A stretch of DNA of 64,000 nt from Cylindrobasidium torrendii FP15055 ss-10 (lineage: Eukaryota > Basidiomycota > Agaricomycetes > Agaricales > Physalacriaceae): positions 24,283-88,282 of the forward strand of contig KN880530.1 of assembly GCA_000934385.1 (NCBI GenBank). The letters are read 5' to 3'. The notes under the pieces were generated by a model. It was not told the DNA's origin. It ran no database searches and was given only the letters and a program-made list of their open reading frames with translations. Below are positions 24,446-37,770 of the stretch, one piece after another; position 1 is the first letter of the stretch, and each line of letters begins with the position of its first letter. The position numbers were made by a program, and so were the translations under genes.

Positions 24446-24967
24446 TGGTCAATCAGTATTGGATGGACTAGGGATGGACTACTTCGCACGCATAGCAAGG
24501 TTCTCGAGTATTTGGTTCATTATTAGGTTAGATATATACCTGTCCGCCTGCATTATTTATTTACACATGCTATCCATTTGGGCTTTGCTTCATTGCCTAG
24601 CAGCCTAGTAGCTTGATATCAATATCGTCACTCCTTTTAGACACTTGAGCATAAGCATTCGTTACTTTACTCACTCTACTTAGATCTCTTGCTTCCCTTC
24701 TTACCGGAATGAGATCTTGAATTTTTGGATCATGCAGCAGATGAATTGGTTATATCCTCTCGATAATTGGTTTCCGCGGAAGCGTCGACACGAGCAGACA
24801 ATGAGAGCTTTCCCCGTAAGGAATATTTGGGGTAACCGAAGGAGTTGCATGTGATAACCGGAAGTCGCGTCGAAGTGATCATGATTTCATGACGCGGTTC
24901 TCGCTGGGTAAACCGTGTTCAGGCTTCTACCACTACCACCAGCATCCTATCGACGACACTGCCAGCC
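24446..24967. other. Intergenic, Caf120-like 3' end to citrate synthase
   Basis: About 520 AT-rich bp with no recognisable gene; likely 3' region of one gene and promoter of the next. Confidence 0.5.
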
Positions 24968-27399
24968 ATGGTGAAAGTTATTGAGAACAAGAACAGCCTT
25001 ACAGTCACGGATAACCGCACAGGAAAGCAATACCAAGTCCCGTACGTCGCGTCCAAGTATTGTACATTTCAATGGTGCTGACGTTGTGGGGTAGGATTGA
25101 AGACAATAGTATCCCTGCGACAGCCTTCAAGGCTATCAAGGCTCCCCGCGCTTTCAACGAGCGCGAGGAAAACGAGACCGAGAAGGGACTGAGGGTCTTG
25201 GACAAGGGTTTCCTGAACACCGCGGTCATCCGGAGTACTATCACGTACATTGACGGCGATGCTGGAGGTACGTATTGTACTTCTCTTGTTGGGGGGTCAA
25301 ACTGACCATATGCCTTGTAGTTCTCAGATACAGGTTTGTCTATGGGTCATACACTGTCAGAAGACAGAAGCTCATGTTATGTGCTAGAGGGTACCCAATT
25401 GAACAACTTGCGATGCATTCGAGCCACCTCGAATCGTGTATGTACCAACCCAGTTTCTATGTCGTATCTGACCAATTCTCAAAGCTTACTTGCTCATCTA
25501 TGGCTCGCTCCCTACGGCCAAGCAGTTGAAGAACTTTGAGTACGAGGTCATCCACCATGGCGTCGTCCACTCTGATGCCGCCCAATTCTTCCGCTCCTTC
25601 CGGTAAGTACTTCCCATTTCTGACCCTTTACCGCTGCTCGAGCCGCTGTTTACATGACAGATACGACGCACACCCGATGAGCATGATGATATCTGCGCTG
25701 GCCTACCTGGGTTCATACTACCAAGAAGCCAACCCGTCGCTACAGGGTGGGTCGCGCATTAACTTCGATTCCTTCAACTTGGGGTGGTGGTGCTCAACTG
25801 AACCGTGTGTAGGACAAGCGCTGTTTACGGCGGGCTCGCCAGAGAGTCTTGCGAACATGGACAGGCAGATATTCCGTATCATTGGGAAGGCAACCACACT
25901 CGCGGCGTGAGTGGTTGTTCAAATTTTGGTTCTAGTCCTGCGTGTGGCTTTGACTGACGGTATTTGTAGAATGGCATACCGAGTTCGTCAAGGTCGTGAG
26001 TTTGTCACACCGCCCACTGGTATGGACTACACGACTTCGTATGTATTCCTTGGTCTTGAAGTAGCTTGACCAGTAGCTCACGAGTGATGGAGGTTCTTGT
26101 ACCAAATGGACCACATCGGTGAAGAGGATTACACACCAAACCCCGTCCTTGCCAAGGCTCTGGACACACTCTTCCTCATTCATGCTGACCATGAGCTTAA
26201 TGCATCGGCGACGACCGTTCTCCAGACAGGTAGTTCGCTTGTAGACCCATACTCTGCTATTGCGTATGTTCTCTCAGTGCGTTCAGCTATGTCAGCTGAA
26301 AATCCCTAAGCGCTGGTTGTGCTTCGCTTTATGGGCCCCTTCATGGTGAGTCCTATCTCACCCGTTACAAGTCGAAGTTCTCATGTGTCCTTCAGGCGGT
26401 GCAAACGAAGCTGTTATTCGCATGCTGATCTCCATCGGAAAGTAAGCGAATACAACCATGTCTTGAGGCGAAGGTGGCTCATAGACCATGTAGGCCCGCC
26501 AACGTGCCAGCATTCCTGGAGGCCGTTAAGAAGAGGGAGAAGGTGCTCTCCGGATTTGGCCATCGGTAAGAAATTTCGAATCACTATTCAGCAAGGGTAC
26601 CATTGAACTCACTCTTCGCAGTGTGTACAAGACAGTGAGGCGTTTGGCAAGACGGAAGCCATGTCGTTGATCTCTTGCAGTCCGATCCACGTTCGTTCAT
26701 CGTGCGCAAGACAGCCGATGAGGTGTTCAAGGTGTACGTCCATGGCGGAGATACAGCACGGTAGCCTCGTGTCTAACGCTCTACAGTACTGGCAAAGATG
26801 AACTTCTAGAGACGGCGATGGCACTGCATGAGGCCGCGATGAAGGATGAATACTTCATCAAACGCAAGTTGGCACCCAATGTCGATTTCTGGTAAGTTTT
26901 CTTCTGCAAATGTGCTCACATGCGGATCCCTGATTGTTGCTGCAGGAGGTAGGCTACGTCGCTGGTGCAACGAGGAAGTGGTCGCTAACAACTGCCAAAG
27001 CGGGTTGATTTACAGGGCGATGGGTGAGTGGCACACTTCCAGTGGCCTCCGAGTATAACCTGGTGTGGTCAGGTTTCCCGTTGGACTTCTTCCCCGTCCT
27101 CTTTGCAGTGCCTCGGGTGGCTGGGTGGCTGGCGCACTGGCGGCAGGTACGGTGTCTTGCGGAATTTCCTGAATGTTTTTCACCGACGGCGGCGCGCTAC
27201 AGATGATGCTCCAGGACGGTCGGGTTCAAATCTGGCGTCCACGTCAAATTTTTGCTGGTAAGAGCGCTCTTGTTAGTTTGATCCAACCAGTAGATTGATT
27301 AGATTAGGTGCGAGTAAGCGGGAGTATGTTCCAGTCAACGAACGGGAGGCGGTCGAGGGCCTCAAGTTAACGCCGTCAACAATTGAGCACTCTGGGTGA
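24968..27399 (+). CDS. Citrate synthase, non-mitochondrial type
   Basis: Condenses acetyl-CoA and oxaloacetate to citrate. About twelve exons give [95 protein letters not shown] (first catalytic His), [17 protein letters not shown] (second His) and [20 protein letters not shown] (catalytic Asp). There is no mitochondrial presequence, so a cytosolic or peroxisomal form is likely. The simple end is STIEHSG then TGA at 27397-27399. A GT-AG intron there (27397 to about 27430) would bypass the stop and extend the protein to 27553 with about 40 further residues. Enzyme identity is certain; the C-terminus is not. Confidence 0.92.
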
Positions 27400-27854
27400 G
27401 TTGTCAGCGCGAGGGGGTTGGGAGGCAAAAGGGAGGCAGTCTCCAGGAACCACAACCCCCTCTAAAGTTGATGCAACCGACACGGTTACTGATTTAATCC
27501 CAGAATTTCCAAGAGATCGATGCTGGCAACCTTCGGGAGGGAGAAGGGCATAGGCGCAAAGTTGTAGATAATTCTTGTATAATGTTCGAAAAATATAGCA
27601 GTATTGAGCCGACGGCGGCCTGTCCGCTCGCAATTTGTGTCGGTCCATCTCGGTTTCATCCGTGCCAAGGAAGGAGTTTTTGATTCAGGGGGTTTTGACA
27701 GACCATGTGTCTCTGTTGTGGCTTGTTTACGAACGGGGTTTATGACCGCTTTTTGATGCCGCGTTTTCCTCTTTATCCCCTCCCTCCATCACCTGAACTC
27801 TATAATCCGGCCCTTCCCCTCGAGCCAACACCCCCATTTCACGCACTCCGGAAG
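27400..27854. other. Intergenic with CT-rich promoter of the GPI-protein gene
   Basis: Holds a TATAAT at 27801-27806 and a strongly pyrimidine-rich stretch just before the next start codon, as in highly expressed fungal genes. It may also hold an extended last exon of citrate synthase to 27553. Confidence 0.45.
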
Positions 27855-28698
27855 ATGTTGTCCACATTCGTTACTCTCGCGCTCTTTTGTGCCCCGGCTC
27901 TGGTCAAGGCCGACTTCACGAGCTACTACCCGACGACCGTTGGTGCTGTGCGTGCCGAAAAGTTCGAGCGATTTTCATGAGCGCTGACCTCGGTTCAGTG
28001 CAAGAACCTCGATTTCGCTTGGGATGGTGCAGCCGTCTGGCCCATCGACGCCATGATTGTCAACCCTGACGATGCATGCGGTGATGCCCTGTAGGTCCCT
28101 TAACGCTTGGGTACCCGAATCCCGCCTTATGATTTCTCCCCAGTGTCGACCTAGGCGAGGTTTCTGCCAGCTCTGCCAGCCCCCAGATTAAGTACGCTCC
28201 CGGCACCAAGCTCCAAATTTCGCTTGTGGATGCCAACAACGATGAGTCGTGGAGCCAGACCGTGCGTTGCAAAGCTCTTGGTGTGTAGCAACCACATGAT
28301 CCTAATTTGCAACAGATCACTGTCGTCGACAGCGACGACTTCAGCTGCCTCGACAGCGGTGTCGCTGCATCCCTGTCCTCGTCTCTCGCTGCCGCGGCGT
28401 CTACCTCTGCACCCGCCTCCTCCGCCGCTTCCTCGGCTTCTGCCACTGCGTGAGTGCTTTGCGTCTTGTTCGGCCTCGTTTCCCTAATCCAATTTTCTGA
28501 CAAAGTTTTGTCGCTGCTGCCAGTAGCTCCAAGTCGGCAACCTCTACGAAGTCTTCCAGCTCGGCCGACTCCTCATCTGCGGCTGTCCCTGTTGGTGGTG
28601 TTGCCAACGATGGCGTTGGCCAGGACGGCGCTGCCTCCATTGTTATCCCCGGATTCTTCATTGGGGCTGCGTCCTTCGCCACCCTACTCCTCCTCTAA
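27855..28698 (+). CDS. Secreted GPI-anchored Ser/Ala-rich surface protein
   Basis: No enzyme domain recognised. It starts with a signal peptide (MLSTFVTLALFCAPALVKA). A small folded part contains three Cys (ACKNLDFAWDG, PDDACGDAL, DDFSCLDSG). Next is a Ser/Ala/Thr-rich stalk with likely O-glycosylation, and a hydrophobic C-terminus (SIVIPGFFIGAASFATLLLL) typical of a GPI attachment signal. Four short introns, each with clear GT-AG borders. Such proteins decorate fungal cell walls. A different GPI-anchored protein lies at 32061-32949 on the other strand; the two share design but not obvious sequence. Confidence 0.8.
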
Positions 28699-29116
28699 AT
28701 ATACCCAGTGGATAAGGATACACCTTGTGCTTCTTTTATTCTTATATTGCTACTGATTACTGTGTCTCTGTTTTTTCTTGGTTGTGGTGTTAGGCGGGTA
28801 CTGTAAGTTGCTTGGTTGGAGCGTTGGGGGGTCGCGTTTGGTTCTCGAGAGTCGAGCTGGTTGTCAACGCCGTGCCACGCTTCATTAGACATTACTATTA
28901 CCTCTCGGCTCCATAGCTGTCGCATTACAATCGTTCGTGTGCGGGCGAACCTACTCAATACTAGTGTTTGCTTGCCTTGTTGTAACTCTTCCTTTGTATG
29001 TCGGGTTGAATCCGATGTTTATTGACTCGATATGCCAATTTACCCGCCAATGAGTGTTGGGATCCGTTGCCATCATTCATCATCTTCTTGACTGATGACT
29101 GCCATTGACGATTGGC
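28699..29116. other. Intergenic, no gene seen
   Basis: About 420 bp, 3' region of the GPI-protein gene and promoter of PCC1. No motif was recognised. Confidence 0.5.
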
Positions 29117-29498
29117 ATGCGGTGTAAGCATGTTCAGGCGGCGCGCGTCGGGTCGCATGCTCATCGGCGCCGTAGAACGCTCGAAATCCCATTTGCATCT
29201 CCAGACCACGCGGAGATTGCGAAACGGACGATTGAAGTCGATGCAGAGCTGCAGCCTCACGCTGTAAAACGTGAACTGATAGTGGAGGGCAACGTTCTGA
29301 TTGCGTGCGTAGCTAAGCCTTTTTCGGGTTTTGTTTGATTCTCGACTGAACACTACGGGCTGTCCATACAGACGGTTCCACACACGCACGGTGCGCCTCG
29401 CGCGGCTCACGGCAAACGGGTTTTTGGAAAATGTGGACTTGGTGGTGAAGACGCTTGAGACGTTTGGGGACGATGCGGCCGCAGCGGGAAAATCTTGA
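29117..29498 (+). CDS. PCC1: KEOPS complex subunit Pcc1
   Basis: Small subunit of KEOPS/EKC, which makes the t6A modification at position 37 of tRNAs and affects telomeres and transcription. The protein is about 95 residues. TLEIPFASPDHAEIAKRTIE, VDAELQPHAVKRELIVEGN, TRTVRLARLTANGFLENVDL and VVKTLETFG match the Pcc1/LAGE3 family. The first exon seems to be only five bases (ATGCG); intron 29122-29175 (GTGTAAGC to CCGTAG) then gives MRTLEIPF. A second intron splits LIA/RFHTRTV. Without the first intron the frame stays open upstream, so a longer N-terminus is possible but unlike relatives. Confidence 0.85.
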
Positions 29499-30246
29499 AC
29501 TGGGTGTCTAGACTCCAGGGGTGCTTATTCACCGTCGTGCGCCCAGCCAAGCCAAAACGACAGCGACTGTGATGGCTGGGGGTGGCTCGTGAACGGTACA
29601 GATAATCGTGGGATCTTCCACTCTCAAATGCAGAAATTTTGAGGTTTTTTTTGTGACTTGAGGGGCTCACGCCATGTTGAATTTTTCTCGATGGCTTTGA
29701 ATCGCTCTGAATCGAAGCAAGCGTGATCACCAAAGTGCCTATTCATTGTTCTCGTCGGATGCTTACCAAGACGGGCATGCTCCCACTGTTCAAACATGGA
29801 GGTCTCGACGAGATAGAAATTCAGCGTTCTCACACATACAAGGCAGTTATCTAGTAGCAAATTCAGCGTATATCATTCAACGAAATGCTACCCGCATAAA
29901 TTTTCAAATCACAGATTCGCCGGGTAGCCAGAGCCATTGTATGTTAAAGATATTCATCGTCCTCATCTATGGCCACCATCTCTGCGTCTTCTACAGGGAA
30001 TTACAACGGCAAAGTCGCGTCGAAACCGTGAGGAGGCACGTGACGCGCCACACTACACTGCAACGCTTTTCACAGCAGATCCGCGTCATATCCAAGCATT
30101 GAATATTCGCTTTTGATTTCACGGCACCGTGGAATCCAAGTGAGCCAGGCCAAGTCAGATGTTGTCGGTGGTTGCGGTTGCGTCATGGTAGTTGATCTAA
30201 AAAGTCAGTGTCGAGATCGGTTCCATCACCTTCACCTTTACCTACG
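29499..30246. other. Intergenic, no gene seen
   Basis: About 750 bp. Minus-strand frames at 29407-29860 are open for about 80-108 codons but have no protein-like features. Promoter of the PA2G4-like gene is expected near its right end. Confidence 0.45.
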
Positions 30247-31769
30247 ATGTCCGACGAAGAGAAGCAAACCGCGCCTGCCCCAGGCCCCGACGATGCCGCC
30301 AAGGCCGCCGCTGCCGCCGCTGAGGCCGAATTGACCAAGTACAAGGTATTCGATGCTGCACCAAATCGCTAGAAAAAAGCGAAATTCAACACCATCGAAT
30401 TATAGACTGCAGCGGATATCGTAAACAACGTTTTCAAGGCCCTCATTCCCAAGCTTGTTGAGGGCGCGAAAATCCTTGATCTTTGCATCGAGGGTGACAA
30501 GCTCGTCGAGCAGGGCACATCTGCCGTGTACAACAAGAATGTCAAAGGCGTCAAAGTCCCAAAAGGTATTATACAAGTCGAAGTTGGTGGTATTACGCGT
30601 CTCTCACACGCGACACAGGTGTCGCTTTCCCAACCTCCATCTCAGTCAACAACTGTGTTGCCCACTTTTCTCCCCTCGCGTGCGTTTGTTCTACGCTAGT
30701 CCCATGGTCTCCATGTGACGTCCATCCAGGTCGGATGCGCAATCCGTGCAAACCCTCGCAAAGGACGATGTCGTGAAGCTCCACCTTGGCGCCCACATCG
30801 ACGGATTCGCTTCTATCAGCGCAGAGACGATCGTCGTCGGCGCGACCCCAGAAAACCCCGTCACTGGCCGTAGGGCTGACGCGCTGAAGGCTGCATGGAC
30901 CGCTGCTGAGCTTGCGATGCGCACAATCAAAGTCGGACAGAAGAACTGGGCTGTCACCGAGGCTGTCGCACGCGCCGCGGCTGTTTGGGACTGCAAGCCT
31001 GTCGAAGGTACGTTGATCATCGACTGGCCTATACGCGTGACTGACATCTTTTCAGGCATGTTGTCCTGCGAGCAGAAGAAGGACGTGATTGACGGAAAGA
31101 AGAGGATCATCTTGAACCCCAGCGAGCAGCAGAAGCGTGACTTTGAGGCCGCAGCGTTCACTGAAGGCGACGTGTGGGGAATCGATGTTCTTGTAGCGAC
31201 CACTGAGGACGGAAAGGTAGCATAGGCTCATTCTTCACCGCGCTATTGCTGAGACTTTCCAGGCGCGCATTGAAGACCAACGGACATCAATCTATCAGCG
31301 TGACTCTACCGTCACTTACCAGCTGAAGATGAAGACTTCGCGCGCCGTATTCGCCGAGGTTTTGAAGAAGGCTGGCGCATTCCCATTCAACGTCCGTGTG
31401 CTCGAGGACGAGAAGCGTGCACGTCTCGGTCTGCAGGAGGCCGTCCAGCACAGTCTCGTCAAGCCTTACGAAGTTATGTATGTTGCTCCGTTTTTGGCAC
31501 CCATATCTTCCTGCTCATCATTATTTAGCTACACCCCCGCGAACAGCTTTGTTGCCGCGTTCCACTTCACCATTGCCCTCCTTCCTGGTGGCCCTTCGTT
31601 GATCAGCCACCCTCCTGTTTGGTACAAGCCTGAGCTTGTCAAGACCGAGAAAGAGCTCGAGGACGAGGAGATCAAATCATTGCTTGCCCGCAACCTCCGT
31701 GAAAGCAAGAAGAGCAAGAAGAAGAAAGCCAAGGCCGAGGGTGCCGCAGAAGGCGCGAAGGAAGAGTAA
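30247..31769 (+). CDS. PA2G4/Ebp1-like M24-fold protein
   Basis: Member of the methionine aminopeptidase-fold (M24) family without proteolytic role, like human PA2G4/Ebp1 and fission-yeast curved-DNA-binding protein; involved in ribosome biogenesis and growth. MSDEEKQTAPAPGPDDAAKA, then TAADIVNNVFKALIPKLVEG, GVAFPTSISVNNCVAHFSPL, LAKDDVVKLHLGAHIDGFAS, KVGQKNWAVTEAVARAA and RVLEDEKRARLGLQEAVQHS. The tail is Lys-rich (ESKKSKKKKAKAEGAAEG), a usual RNA-binding or nucleolar signal in this family. About six short introns. Ends GAKEE. Confidence 0.92.
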
Positions 31770-32060
31770 GCGTGTAAAACAATCGAATTGTGATCTAGCT
31801 GCTGTAGTCATCACCCTCTCTTGAACAGACAATTGTATTCAAAATGTAGCTCTATGTTTGTTGTTGCATATTCTTGACCGGGACTTCAAACTTCAAAGCT
31901 TCATGAGGTCCATATTGAAAGGAGATAGTGAGGCATCAAAAAAACTCTTTCAAATTCCCCGGTCGACCAGCAACTATTGAACCATACAGGTATATTTCTA
32001 CAAGTGATTATCAAGTGCAACTTGGTCTTCTGAGAGCTGACAGCAGACAGTCTCTGGGTA

Positions 32061-32949
32061 TCAAACAAAGGTCAGCCCAATGGCAGCGCCGAGCCCAATC
32101 CCGAGCCACATGTTATTGGACATTCCCGCCGCGCCATTCTCGCCCGTCGCACTGAGTGAACCAGCAGTGCCAGCACTCGCAGATGCCGATGCTGCCGCAA
32201 CAGTCTCCGTCGAGTGTGTGGTCCACTTCTTGACGCTCGCGGAGGACGTTGGCTTCACCGAGGCGGAAGAACTGCTTCCCTCGTTGTTGCTCGCAGCGAT
32301 AGCAGCAGTGCTCGCGTCGAATTCACCCGTCATTTGGTCGAAACTAATCATGACCGATTAGAACGGGAAATGAGCGCGTGCACGGGGAAAAACGCACTTG
32401 TATTTGGCCGAAAAGGCTTGAGCGTTGTATCCAGTCGCAGGGTCAATATAGCTTGTAGAGTCCACGCGGATGAAGCTGTGCGAGGTAAGGCTCAGCATGT
32501 CGCCTTTGCACCTCATGATCCATTCAACGCACTATGCATCACTGTTAGGTCCAATGGCAGCGTCGACCTTGAATTCGAACATCTGTGAGTTCAAGTCGAT
32601 GTCGGTACCAATCGTCTGGAGGATGACCTGGTGCACGCAAGTGGGATAAGCGTTCCGTCGGCCTGGGAGGTGTAAGCACCCTGCACACCTGTGTTTCCGC
32701 GTCGCCGACGGCGATAGAGAAGGTTGCTGGGCCAAATTCTTCATAAGTGTAGGAAGTTTTGCCATTGTCCAGCCAGGTAACGTTGTACGCCCACCCGCCG
32801 GACATTGTCGAGGTTTCGACGGGGAACGTGATCTATCCCCATGGTTAAGTGGGCGCCTCGTCTTGCTGAAAGGGCAGAGCACGCACAGAGACGTCGGCGC
32901 TTGCGAAGGAGGCCGCAGCAAGGACAGTAACAAGAGAGAGGACCAACAT
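32061..32949 (-). CDS. Kre9/Knh1-like Ser/Thr-rich GPI-anchored wall protein
   Basis: Resembles the fungal Ser-Thr-rich GPI-anchored family with an N-terminal Kre9/Knh1-like beta-sandwich, linked to beta-1,6-glucan and wall architecture. The signal peptide is MLVLSLVTVLAAASFASA. The domain reads ITFPVETSTMSGGWAYNVTW, GPATFSIAVGDAETQ/VILQ and TIGTDIDLNSQMFEFKVDAA, then SFIRVDSTSYIDPATGYNAQ. A Ser/Ala/Thr stalk follows, and a hydrophobic GPI signal ends LGIGLGAAIGLTFV. Exons were joined at four introns; one acceptor (AAAG/GCGACATG) was chosen because it keeps the frame. Confidence 0.82.
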
Positions 32950-34592
32950 ATCGATTGAAGGGGTATTTGTTGAGTGAGCGGATTGTTGTACAGGAATTTG
33001 GGTCTTGAAAAGACAGAAGTTACGAGAAAGCGAACGGTAGGAGACTCTGTAGAGTCGGTGGGGTTGCCAAACGATTGCCACGAAACCTCAGGCTGGATGC
33101 AACGTCGGAGTGCTGGGAAGGTGAAAGAATGAGAGTAACCCAGTCAGGGCACGACTACATGATATATAGTATGTCGGCCCGGCAGTTTGCCCAGCCATCA
33201 CTGGCATCAGTGCTGGCGTGTGTGCCTGTACTTCATTCGCACGGCCAGGTACTTGCCTTGGGCGCTAGCCCAGAGCTTCTCCATAAAAAAAGAAACAGTC
33301 GCCATAGTAATCGGACTAAAGGTGCAAAATCAAAATTATTATCCGTCTGTTATCCGTATCATCGCCTGGTGCTTATTTTGCAGACTATTGCAAAGTCCCT
33401 TGACTTGTTTTATGTATGATCTCCTCTTCCAACTGCAACTTGCTTCCAACACGCCATCGCCAAAAAGTAGCCAAAATCTATCGGAAGTCAAGGAGGTTGG
33501 ACTCTGTACTATTTTGATCCGTGCAAGTAGATCGCTGAGTGGCACTTCACCTAGTACGAGAGAGCTCGGCCGACCCAACTTCACACTCAAGAGTCAAGAG
33601 TCTACTTTGTACTGCATAACATGCACCCCATCTCTTAGTTCGTAAACGATTGAGAACTCAGTAAGACCGGGAGCGTTGTTGACTGTGCTGATGCTTGTCC
33701 TCACAGCGCAGCATCCATCGCACCGATGAAATATATCCTAATAAGTCCTCTCAAGATTATTAGCAGCACCAACAGGGGAAAAGAGGAGGCCTCTTAAATC
33801 TTTGGCTTTGCCGCCGACTGGCCGGGCGTTCGGAAACAGTTGATCTTGGTTCTCCTTTTTAGTCCTGTCATCCGGAACCCCGGCTCACCAAGGATTGTGC
33901 CGGATGTTGATGAGGCAACACAATGACTTAACCCTAACTTTTTTTTTCTCCTATGAAGTGACCTTGACCTTTTCCCCCCATTTACCATCAGGTAGCAGTG
34001 TCACCGTCATGGTGGTAGTGGTAGATCTGCCACAACACCGCCAACTTCTCCTGCAGAAACGCGGATACAACTGCACAGGGAATGGAGGCCAAAATATTTG
34101 AAGGTCATTCCTGTTTACTCGGCGGACTAAGACGACCAATCGGAATTCGGCCGTTCGATTCACGACTCAGGCTCAATCAAACCATTCATGTATATAAGTC
34201 GAAAATTATGCTAGGCTGGCAGGTTTTCATTTTCCGGGTATGTTTTTCGTCTTGAAGATGCAGAATTCCAGGAGTATACGCCACAGGTATCCCCGCGCAA
34301 GGAGGTAAGTAGTTCTCTTGGGTTACAACTCGTCCGTCGGCCGTCATGGTTATTTATTGCATTTGAGAGGGACGAAAGCAAACTGGGGCTTCTTGTTGTC
34401 AAGTATTTCAAATACGAAAGTCTGAATTGGAATTATGGCATTGAATCCCTGAGCTGTAATAACTGAGCAGCACCTCTCCTAATCCCCTGACCCCTTGAAC
34501 GAAGAAGTAGATATATTAACCAAATTGCCATCGTCACCCTTGCCAACTCAACTCTGCCTTCTGTGATTCCAGCATCCTAAGCATCGCACGAC
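32950..34592. other. 1.6 kb intergenic region, no gene recognised
   Basis: Divergent promoters of the GPI protein (-) and the hydrolase (+) are expected here. TATATAAG lies at about 34191. An open frame at 33187-33645 (+) has no protein-like motif. No terminal repeats or transposase were seen. Confidence 0.45.
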
Positions 34593-35847
34593 ATGCCGTT
34601 CATCAAAGTCAAAACGTCTTCCGGAGAAGTCAAATTCTTTTATACCATCTCCACTCCGACAAGTACGAACGCAAAGACCATCGACAAGAAAATTCCCACA
34701 GTTCTCTTTTTGCACTCAGTTTATATTGCCCAGGAGGTTTTCGAGTGTGCGTGAATGGCAGGCTTGCCTACGGATTGTTTACTGACAGAGACGCAGTGCA
34801 GTGGGAAGATCCCCGAATCCGTCGCTTCAATTGTGTGGCCGTTGACATGCGTGAACACGGTTACACGACTGGAAGCAAGGTTCCCCAAGGATATGGACAG
34901 AGGGATGCAGCAAACGATGTAGCTTTGGTCATGGTGAGCAACATCGCAATACTTCTCCTGTAAAGCTACTGATACTATAGTCAGGACGCACTGAAAATAC
35001 CCGCATACCACATCGTCGCCCAGTCAATGGGCACCATCGTCGCTCTTGCACTGGCAGTATATCATCCCAAAAAGGTCCTCTCAATGTTCCTCGTCTCACC
35101 TCTGGCGCTTAAAGAGGTACTGTATTTTCTGTTTTCTGCATGGATTCTGTGCTAAGTGGACACAAAACCAGACGGCTGATGTACTGGAGGGTCGCGAAGA
35201 AATTGCAGAGTACTGGAAGCAAGGTTTCCCTGATGGCAATCCAGATATCACCACGCTCCAGGACGCCGTTTATGGTGCTATGCAGTTTGGCTTTAGCAAC
35301 AGGATGGATGGTCTTTCCCATGCGTTCGTTGTGTCCTACTTGTTTGTGAATTTTTCTCGCTAACACATTCCAGCCTTGTCGCGCGTACGTACCCTATCAT
35401 CGTGAAAACATGCTCGCCCAAGCACTTCGACATTTATGACCGTATGATGGGCGACTTTTCCAACAATCGCCGCGAATACGCACCTTCCGAGCTCGCCAAA
35501 ATTAGCGGCCCGGTACAACTTGTGCATGGCGGCGCCGACATTGTCTATCCACTCGAACGAGCCCAGACATTCCTTCGCTGTCTCCAGAACGCTGGCGTCG
35601 ATGTGACACTCTCGCAAATCCCAGACGCGCCGCACTGGGCATGCACATACATGAGCACCGCATTCAAGTAAGTCCGGATGCCAGCTGATGGTATTCATGT
35701 CTGATGAGAGCCTCTAGAATGAACGACATGATGTCTGGGTTCTTGGAGCGCGCCTGCAAATCTGGGGCACCACCAATTCCTGAGCAAGTTACGTCGCCGT
35801 GGGAGGGTGACCTTCTGAAGGCTGGATGGGAAAAGGAAGATGATTGA
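34593..35847 (+). CDS. Alpha/beta hydrolase-fold protein
   Basis: A hydrolase of unknown substrate. MPFIKVKTSSGEVKFFYTIS precedes PTVLFLHSVYIAQEVFE, then VAVDMREHGYTTGSK, the nucleophile elbow YHIVAQSMGTIVALALAVYH (A-Q-S-M-G), and FLVSPLALKE. The lid part has TADVLEGREEIAEYWKQGFP. The acid is in PVQLVHGGADIVYPLERA and the His in DAPHWACTYM. All three catalytic residues are present. About six introns. There is no signal peptide, so a cytosolic enzyme is likely. The elbow begins with Ala instead of Gly, an accepted variant. It ends AGWEKEDD. Confidence 0.83.
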
Positions 35848-36154
35848 ATTTGGGCGCACAAATTCAGCGGACTCCCGTACCCTAAGAGGCAGAGTTGCGA
35901 TGTAGTCTATAGCTCATCATATCACAGCGAAACACCTGGCAAGCATGGTACATTCAAAAGACATTCGTGCTTCTAGGAAGCACCTTGAATGACGAGCGTG
36001 TCGATGAATCATTCTGTAAAGGGAGTCAAAGCCAAGAATTTGTCCCACAAGCAGCGCGCGCCCTTCCGAACATTGAGAATCAGAAGACATGCTCCTTCGT
36101 TAGTTCGTGATATTACTGATACATTCACATGTCTTCAGGGACTTTACATGTAGG
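35848..36154. other. Convergent 3' intergenic region
   Basis: About 300 bp between the ends of two convergent genes. Nothing recognised. Confidence 0.5.
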
Positions 36155-37623
<1,469 letters not shown>

Positions 37624-37770
37624 GGTGGTTTACTGTGAACCTGAATTGGACGTTAAGGCATTAATGAACTGATGACAGATCGACGGATATCTCCGGTACG
37701 CGATTGTGGGGAAGTCGACGTCGATGCTCCACTACTCTGAACTACTCTGCATTCAACCCCCACCAGAAAA

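Noticed and set aside
27210..27240. GGGTTCAAATCT as a tRNA B box
   Set aside because: It lies in citrate synthase coding sequence ([12 protein letters not shown]).
29407..29860. Minus-strand frames of 78-108 codons after PCC1
   Set aside because: No protein-like composition or motif, and one overlaps the PCC1 last exon.
33187..33645. 152-codon plus-strand open frame in the 1.6 kb intergenic region
   Set aside because: No motif, no coding-like composition and no supporting splice or promoter pattern; likely chance.
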